Positions 59,935 through 64,000 of a DNA stretch of 64,000 nt are shown here, one piece after another; positions within the stretch are counted from its first letter, which is position 1, and every line of letters begins with the position of its first letter. Under the pieces are notes generated by a model. The model was not told where the DNA came from. It worked only from the letters and a program-made list of their open reading frames with translations, and ran no database searches. Origin of the DNA: Candidatus Thorarchaeota archaeon (lineage in GTDB: Archaea > Asgardarchaeota > Thorarchaeia > Thorarchaeales > Thorarchaeaceae); NCBI GenBank assembly GCA_016839245.1, contig JAEOUN010000067.1, positions 41,473-105,472 on the forward strand, given 5' to 3'. Both the position numbers and the translations under genes were made by a program.

Positions 59935-61020
59935 CTATAGTAGCTCTGAGGGATCGACACCTCTATTGATTGCACGTTGCTTCATCCAATCCAAAATATT
60001 TTCCGGGGGTTCTGGTTTTTCAGGGATTTCTTTCCGTACAAGACTTAAGGCATTCTCAGGGCAGGTGATCGCACAGGCACCACATCCAATGCATCTTTGT
60101 TCATCTACTACTGATACATCTTCAGGAAGACTGAGAGCACCAAATTGACATCTATCAATGCAAGTACCACAACCCGAACACAACTCTGCATCAACGGACA
60201 TGACAAAATCAGTCTTTACGAATTCCCGGGGTCTGTCAAGAGTATTTATTCCTCCCAAGACGCCACAACAACAAGTACAACAGTTGCAGATGTAGTTATG
60301 ACTCGTCTTAGTGTTAAAGGAACAATGAATTAATCCTGCTTCTTCAGCATCTCGTAAAAGAGCCAGAGCCTCATTCTTTGTTATTGCCTTAGTAAGTTCA
60401 TCATGATCAAAGGCATGTTGAACATCCCTAGTGAAGACAAGGCATACTGTTGTAGGATACCTACATGGTTCTCCAATTAGTCCTTTTTGTTTTTTACAGA
60501 TACATTCTCGAACGCCCCAAGAAGCTGCATTTTCAAGCAAGTACTCAGCTTGTTCGTAGGGATGGATTTCTAGCTCGGCTTTCACACTCTGATTAACTGG
60601 AATGACCTTGAAAATGACTGGTTCTATCGCAGTCACTTTTCTAAATGCTTGTTTAAAATAATCTTCAACATGCTGTGCAAATTCTGCATCCATTCTATTC
60701 ACTTGCTCTTCGTAAATTCCCACTGCAAAGGGCAAAAGAGCATATTTTCGACAGCCAGTACTCGTTGACATCCACGAATTAATCTGACCCTTTGCTATCA
60801 TTACCGATAGCTGTTCCTCAAGATTATTCTTTGGAATGTTGAGCCGGTCAGCAATCTCCTCTAAGGTTTCACCTCGTAGCTTCAGTTGACTGGCCAATTC
60901 TGCTTCTTCGGGAGTGAAAATCCATTCAAGAACACGGAGGTGTGATCCATCCATAACTGCTGGAAAACCATTTGGAATTGTATCCAGAACTTTGGCAAGT
61001 CTTTCGTATGGATTCATCAT
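59935..61020 (-). CDS. 4Fe-4S dicluster protein with N-terminal HTH
   Basis: About 361 residues. The N-terminal part (YERLAKVLDTIPNGFPA, LRVLEWIFTPEEAELASQL, LEEIADRLNIPKNNLEEQLS) is a winged-helix-like domain. A middle Cys cluster has RECICKKQKGLIGEPCRYP and YICNCCTCCCGVLGGI. The C-terminus has two ferredoxin motifs, CSGCGTCIDRCQFGAL and CIGCGACAITCPENAL. Similar proteins occur in many anaerobes with unknown electron partner. ATG 61020 is chosen; open sequence continues to 61080. It overlaps the NYN gene end in that longer form. Confidence 0.8.
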   Translation of the reverse strand: MMNPYERLAKVLDTIPNGFPAVMDGSHLRVLEWIFTPEEAELASQLKLRGETLEEIADRLNIPKNNLEEQLSVMIAKGQINSWMSTSTGCRKYALLPFAVGIYEEQVNRMDAEFAQHVEDYFKQAFRKVTAIEPVIFKVIPVNQSVKAELEIHPYEQAEYLLENAASWGVRECICKKQKGLIGEPCRYPTTVCLVFTRDVQHAFDHDELTKAITKNEALALLRDAEEAGLIHCSFNTKTSHNYICNCCTCCCGVLGGINTLDRPREFVKTDFVMSVDAELCSGCGTCIDRCQFGALSLPEDVSVVDEQRCIGCGACAITCPENALSLVRKEIPEKPEPPENILDWMKQRAINRGVDPSELL

Positions 61021-61064
61021 TGACACGTCCATTTGTAAAGCAACATCGCAACAGATTAGTTCTT

Positions 61065-62396
61065 CTATCCTTGTGAACAACTGAGTTTGATGCCTAAGGG
61101 AGCTAATTCAGAGTTCACATGAGTGACAACATCGTTACAGTCAATTCCTTTTCCAAGTAATATATGGGCTAGCGACATTTGAAAAGGAGGAAGAAACGGA
61201 ATGCTACTGGATTCTAGGATCTTATTGTAAGATTCCCGTATTTTGACATCTGATAGATAGGTCTCAAGTTGCAATAGCGTCGTTTTGTATTCCAAAAGGA
61301 TTTGTGAAATCTTTTTTAAAAATGCAGGTTTGGGAACATTCACAGATTCTCCAAAGAGATGATTTACATTCTTCTCAAACCAAGATTGTATTCTCTCAGG
61401 AGTATAGACAGGTAAGACAATTGGAACTTCTCCCTCTTCTGAGGGCATTATTCGAATAAGCCCTCGCTTCTCTGCTGAGAGAACAAAGTCAGAAAATCTC
61501 CTGTATCCAACTTTGTCATAATCAAGACCACGGTCTTGAAGTTGGTGGCCTAAATCAACCAATGTGGAAGGTTTACCTTCATTAAGGGCTTCTTCGGTAA
61601 GAAAAGCAAGAAAATCAAAAGCCTGAGTGACTTCTTTTGATATCTCGATCGCCTCAGGAGTAAGTCTCTTTGGAAGAGTCAGAACACTAGAAGACAATTC
61701 GCCTTCAACATCAATATATCTCTGAGCCTCAGCCCATTCAATGAAATCATGCCAGTGTGAGAAACCCAAGTCTTTCTCATTAAACTCCGGATTTAAGGAG
61801 GACATTACATGCTTTGCATGGCCAATTCCAGGTTTATTTCCGGATTTTGTAATAACCCGTACGACTTCCTGCAATTGTACTCCAGCAAGATGTCTTTGTT
61901 TTATTATACTCTGAACAGATGAGTCACAATCTTCAGGACGAACGCAATCCAGTGAGGGGCGAAATGAAAAGATATCACTGTACATAGTAGCAAGTTCAGG
62001 AAGCTCTGATGCGGTAATAATAGGATTGCTAATGAGCCAGAGTTCTACTCCATGTTCCTTCAAAGAATTGACAATTAATTTGAAATCACCATCTCCCGTA
62101 ATCATAACATACCTATTTGTTTCAGGATAATGCAAGAGGTGGTCTAAAATGTATGAGGCCATTTTGTAGTCGCTAGCGTTATCCCTTGTATCAGGAACAT
62201 GGATTAGATCGTATCCAAGACTATAGAGTTCCTCAGCCATATGCCTTCGAGTGTCCCAGTCTGCAAAGGCATAGGCTTTTACAACATTTCCAGTCTGATG
62301 TATTTTCTCAGTCATAGCTTTATGAGTAGCTGGTTCATCTGAAACATTCTCCACGTCCCAAAAAATTGACAAATTGAGCTTTAGTCCCGAAACCAT
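61065..62396 (-). CDS. NYN-domain (PIN-like) protein with two OST-HTH/LOTUS domains
   Basis: About 443 residues. The N-terminal NYN nuclease domain shows LSIFWDVENVSDEPATH, AYAFADWDTRRHMAEEL, then NASDYKMASYILDHL and YVMITGDGDFKLIVNSLKEHG, giving the Asp set of PIN-like RNases. Two LOTUS/OST-HTH repeats follow (about 170-250, GNKPGIGHAKHVMSSLNP region; about 275-345, GLDYDKVGYRRFSDFVLSAE), and a 90-residue helical end. NYN+LOTUS combinations occur in MARF1-like RNases of animals and in bacterial YfjQ-like families. ATG 62396 is preferred over 62405 for GGAG spacing. Confidence 0.85.
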   Translation of the reverse strand: MVSGLKLNLSIFWDVENVSDEPATHKAMTEKIHQTGNVVKAYAFADWDTRRHMAEELYSLGYDLIHVPDTRDNASDYKMASYILDHLLHYPETNRYVMITGDGDFKLIVNSLKEHGVELWLISNPIITASELPELATMYSDIFSFRPSLDCVRPEDCDSSVQSIIKQRHLAGVQLQEVVRVITKSGNKPGIGHAKHVMSSLNPEFNEKDLGFSHWHDFIEWAEAQRYIDVEGELSSSVLTLPKRLTPEAIEISKEVTQAFDFLAFLTEEALNEGKPSTLVDLGHQLQDRGLDYDKVGYRRFSDFVLSAEKRGLIRIMPSEEGEVPIVLPVYTPERIQSWFEKNVNHLFGESVNVPKPAFLKKISQILLEYKTTLLQLETYLSDVKIRESYNKILESSSIPFLPPFQMSLAHILLGKGIDCNDVVTHVNSELAPLGIKLSCSQG

Positions 62397-62566
62397 CAAA
62401 AACATCGCTCCGACATATTTCTGGAAAAGCAGGTCCTATAAGAGGATGCTGTATTCTTCAGTTCTTATCGAAAGGCTATTTATGGGAGATATTTTGCCCA
62501 AAGCCGCTAATATACACTACGCAGAATGAAAAGTACGCATATCCTTAGATACAAGGGGATGACTCG

Positions 62567-63976
62567 ATGTTTCAGCACAAGACCTCACTTAAAAATGAAT
62601 TTGAATTAGACGAAAGGCACTATCGAGACCTTTTAACATATCTGCCAGAAGGTGTGGCAATAACAGATTTGGAAGATAACCTTCTCTTTGTTAATACAGA
62701 GTTTGCGGCCATGCTTGGATTCACCATCACAGAACTTCGTAGTATGAATGTTAGAGAATTGATTCCAGAGAGTGAGGTTCCAGTTCTAGAAAGGGAGTCT
62801 GCAAAGAGAGCTGTCGGAGTATCATCAGCATATAATATGAGAATGATACGAAAAGATGGTGGGGAGATCATTGTTAAGATATCTGGTGTGTCTCGACGCG
62901 ATGAGGAAGATAATGTGATTGGTACCATGGCAGTAGTGATGGATATAACTGCTGAACGTGAGAGAGAGCTGGAACTGCTGAAATTATCAAGTGCAGTTGA
63001 ATCAAGCCCAACTTCAGTAGTAATAACAGATACTGATGCGACAATAGAATATGTAAACCCTAAATTTTCAGAACTGACGGGATATTCGGCAATCGAAGCA
63101 AGAGGGAAAAAGCCAAGAATACTGAAATCTGGTAAGACACCTATTGAGGTCTATGAGGACCTTTGGGGGACAATCAAATCTGGGAAGATTTGGCGAGGTA
63201 GATTCATCAATAAGAAGAAGAATGGTGAAATCTATTGGGAAGACGCGTGGATATCGCCAATTAAAAATCAAGAGGGATCTATAACCCATTATGTTGCGGT
63301 AAAAGAGGATATCACAAGAAATGTCATAGCTGAAGAGCAATTGAGATTATCAAACAAAGATCTTGAACTATATGCATCATTCTTACAACATGATTTGAGA
63401 AATGACCTGCAGGTACTTATGAATCATGCAGAAGCGGCGCTAATGCTAATCGATGAGGATGAACGCGCTCACGAATACATTGAGATAGTCCAAGCAGCAT
63501 CAGAACGAATGGTTAGTCTTCTTGATGTTTTTGGGAGACCTGCTGAAGATAATGAAACCGATATTGTTCATATTATAGAGAACGCAAAATCACGAGCAGA
63601 AAAAACTCATTCAAATTTGACTGTAAAGGTAGATGTGAATACCACGCAAACTGATGTTAAAAGTGCACGTCTCATTCCTATCGTATTTGATAATCTACTT
63701 CGAAACGCAGCTAAGTTTGCAGAAAATAAGGTAACTGTCCAAATATCAGTCAGGAAAAAAGATAATCAAATATCCATCACCGTCAGTGATAATGGTCCAG
63801 GTATTCCAAGAGAGATTCAATCAGGTCTCTTTAAAAAAGGCACATCTACCTCTGGAGGAGGATACGGACTATATCTTACGAAGAAAGTAATTGAAGGCTA
63901 TGGAGGAACAATTCAGCATAATCAGGATGACGCGAAGAGGGGTACATCTTTCACAATTCTACTTCCATCCAAATAG
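62567..63976 (+). CDS. PAS-domain sensor histidine kinase
   Basis: 469 residues, soluble, no membrane span. PAS 1 at about 20-130 (YLPEGVAITDLEDNLLFVN, GFTITELRSMNVRELIP), PAS 2 at 140-255 (SSPTSVVITDTDATIEYVNP, FSELTGYSAIEARGKKPRI, VKEDITR). The phosphoacceptor is His275 in SFLQHDLRNDLQVL, an H-box variant. The ATPase domain has the N box (DNLLRNAAK, 375), G1 (DNGPGIP, 408) and G2 (GGGYGLYL, 430). The second PAS may bind a heme or flavin; unknown. Divergent from the NYN gene. No response regulator is in the window. Confidence 0.93.
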   Translation: MFQHKTSLKNEFELDERHYRDLLTYLPEGVAITDLEDNLLFVNTEFAAMLGFTITELRSMNVRELIPESEVPVLERESAKRAVGVSSAYNMRMIRKDGGEIIVKISGVSRRDEEDNVIGTMAVVMDITAERERELELLKLSSAVESSPTSVVITDTDATIEYVNPKFSELTGYSAIEARGKKPRILKSGKTPIEVYEDLWGTIKSGKIWRGRFINKKKNGEIYWEDAWISPIKNQEGSITHYVAVKEDITRNVIAEEQLRLSNKDLELYASFLQHDLRNDLQVLMNHAEAALMLIDEDERAHEYIEIVQAASERMVSLLDVFGRPAEDNETDIVHIIENAKSRAEKTHSNLTVKVDVNTTQTDVKSARLIPIVFDNLLRNAAKFAENKVTVQISVRKKDNQISITVSDNGPGIPREIQSGLFKKGTSTSGGGYGLYLTKKVIEGYGGTIQHNQDDAKRGTSFTILLPSK

Positions 63977-64000
63977 TGGATATGACTGCAAGATTATAGA

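Noticed and set aside
1..64000. CRISPR arrays, insertion sequences, integrases or att sites
   Set aside because: No direct repeats with regular spacing, transposase motifs or integrase domains were seen on either strand.

Overview
The window is about 64 kb of archaeal chromosome at moderate GC, gene-dense and with little intergenic space. Archaeal identity is shown by TFB, a split ribosomal-protein cluster in archaeal order (including eS4, eL32, eL19, eL14, eL34), Rpo12, eIF1/SUI1, the RNase P subunit Rpp29, Cbf5, TiaS, Tsr3, GGGP synthase, a geranylgeranyl reductase, tRNA-splicing endonuclease and an archaeal-type RNase P RNA. A two-domain gelsolin protein (56830-57426) and a roadblock/LC7 protein (11093-11488) point to an Asgard archaeon, most likely Thorarchaeota; that lineage call is an inference.

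Layout. 1-3.7 kb: a leftward group (partial PurM/ThiL-like gene, small membrane and Cys-rich proteins, zinc-ribbon coiled-coil protein, EndA, DUF47/PhoU-like). 3.7-8.9 kb: UppP, a phosphatase-fold protein, an ArsA/Get3 ATPase with an overlapping 34-residue membrane peptide, Rpo12, a B12/radical-SAM protein, eIF1. 8.9-13 kb: TFB, methionine aminopeptidase, roadblock protein, GGGP synthase, an ICMT-like membrane methyltransferase. 13-21 kb: HdrA, MobA-like, HypD, DUF211 and several proteins without known function, including a zinc-ribbon/winged-helix protein. 21.1-32.5 kb: a rightward ribosomal operon uL22-uS3-uL29-Rpp29-uS17-uL14-uL24-eS4-uL5-uS14-uS8-uL6-eL32-eL19-uL18-uS5-uL30-[Hsp20]-uL15-SecY. 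32.6-38.2 kb: a metabolic/surface insert (P5C dehydrogenase, THEP1 NTPase, M1 peptidase, terpenoid-cyclase-fold protein) that separates SecY from its usual neighbours. 38.2-41.8 kb: AdkA-DUF106/EMC3-eL34-Cmk-eL14-Cbf5, followed by rnpB. 42.2-47.4 kb: Tsr3, a zinc protein, TiaS, the uS13-uS4-uS11 operon (leftward), and a tRNA-Ser(GGA) interrupted by two introns. 47.4-57.4 kb: asparaginase, GGR, RNase Z, two regulators, ITPase, LLM oxidoreductase, M20 peptidase, Fpg/Nei glycosylase, gelsolin protein. 57.4-64 kb: a leftward four-gene block (NYN-LOTUS protein, Fe-S/HTH protein, beta-class DNA methyltransferase, MCM-like protein without ATPase motifs) and a divergent PAS histidine kinase.

The main theme is information processing: translation, tRNA processing (EndA, RNase P RNA and Rpp29, RNase Z, TiaS) and ribosome or RNA modification (Tsr3, Cbf5). 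The archaeal lipid pathway (GGGP synthase, GGR, UppP) and an anaerobic, hydrogen/heterodisulfide-linked metabolism (HdrA, HypD, ferredoxin) are also represented. The most unusual observations are the doubly interrupted tRNA-Ser, with a textbook bulge-helix-bulge in the T-arm; the methyltransferase/MCM-like gene pair in one block with a NYN-LOTUS protein; the membrane micropeptide translationally coupled to Get3; and an Hsp20 gene inside the ribosomal operon. No insertion sequences, integrases or CRISPR arrays were seen.
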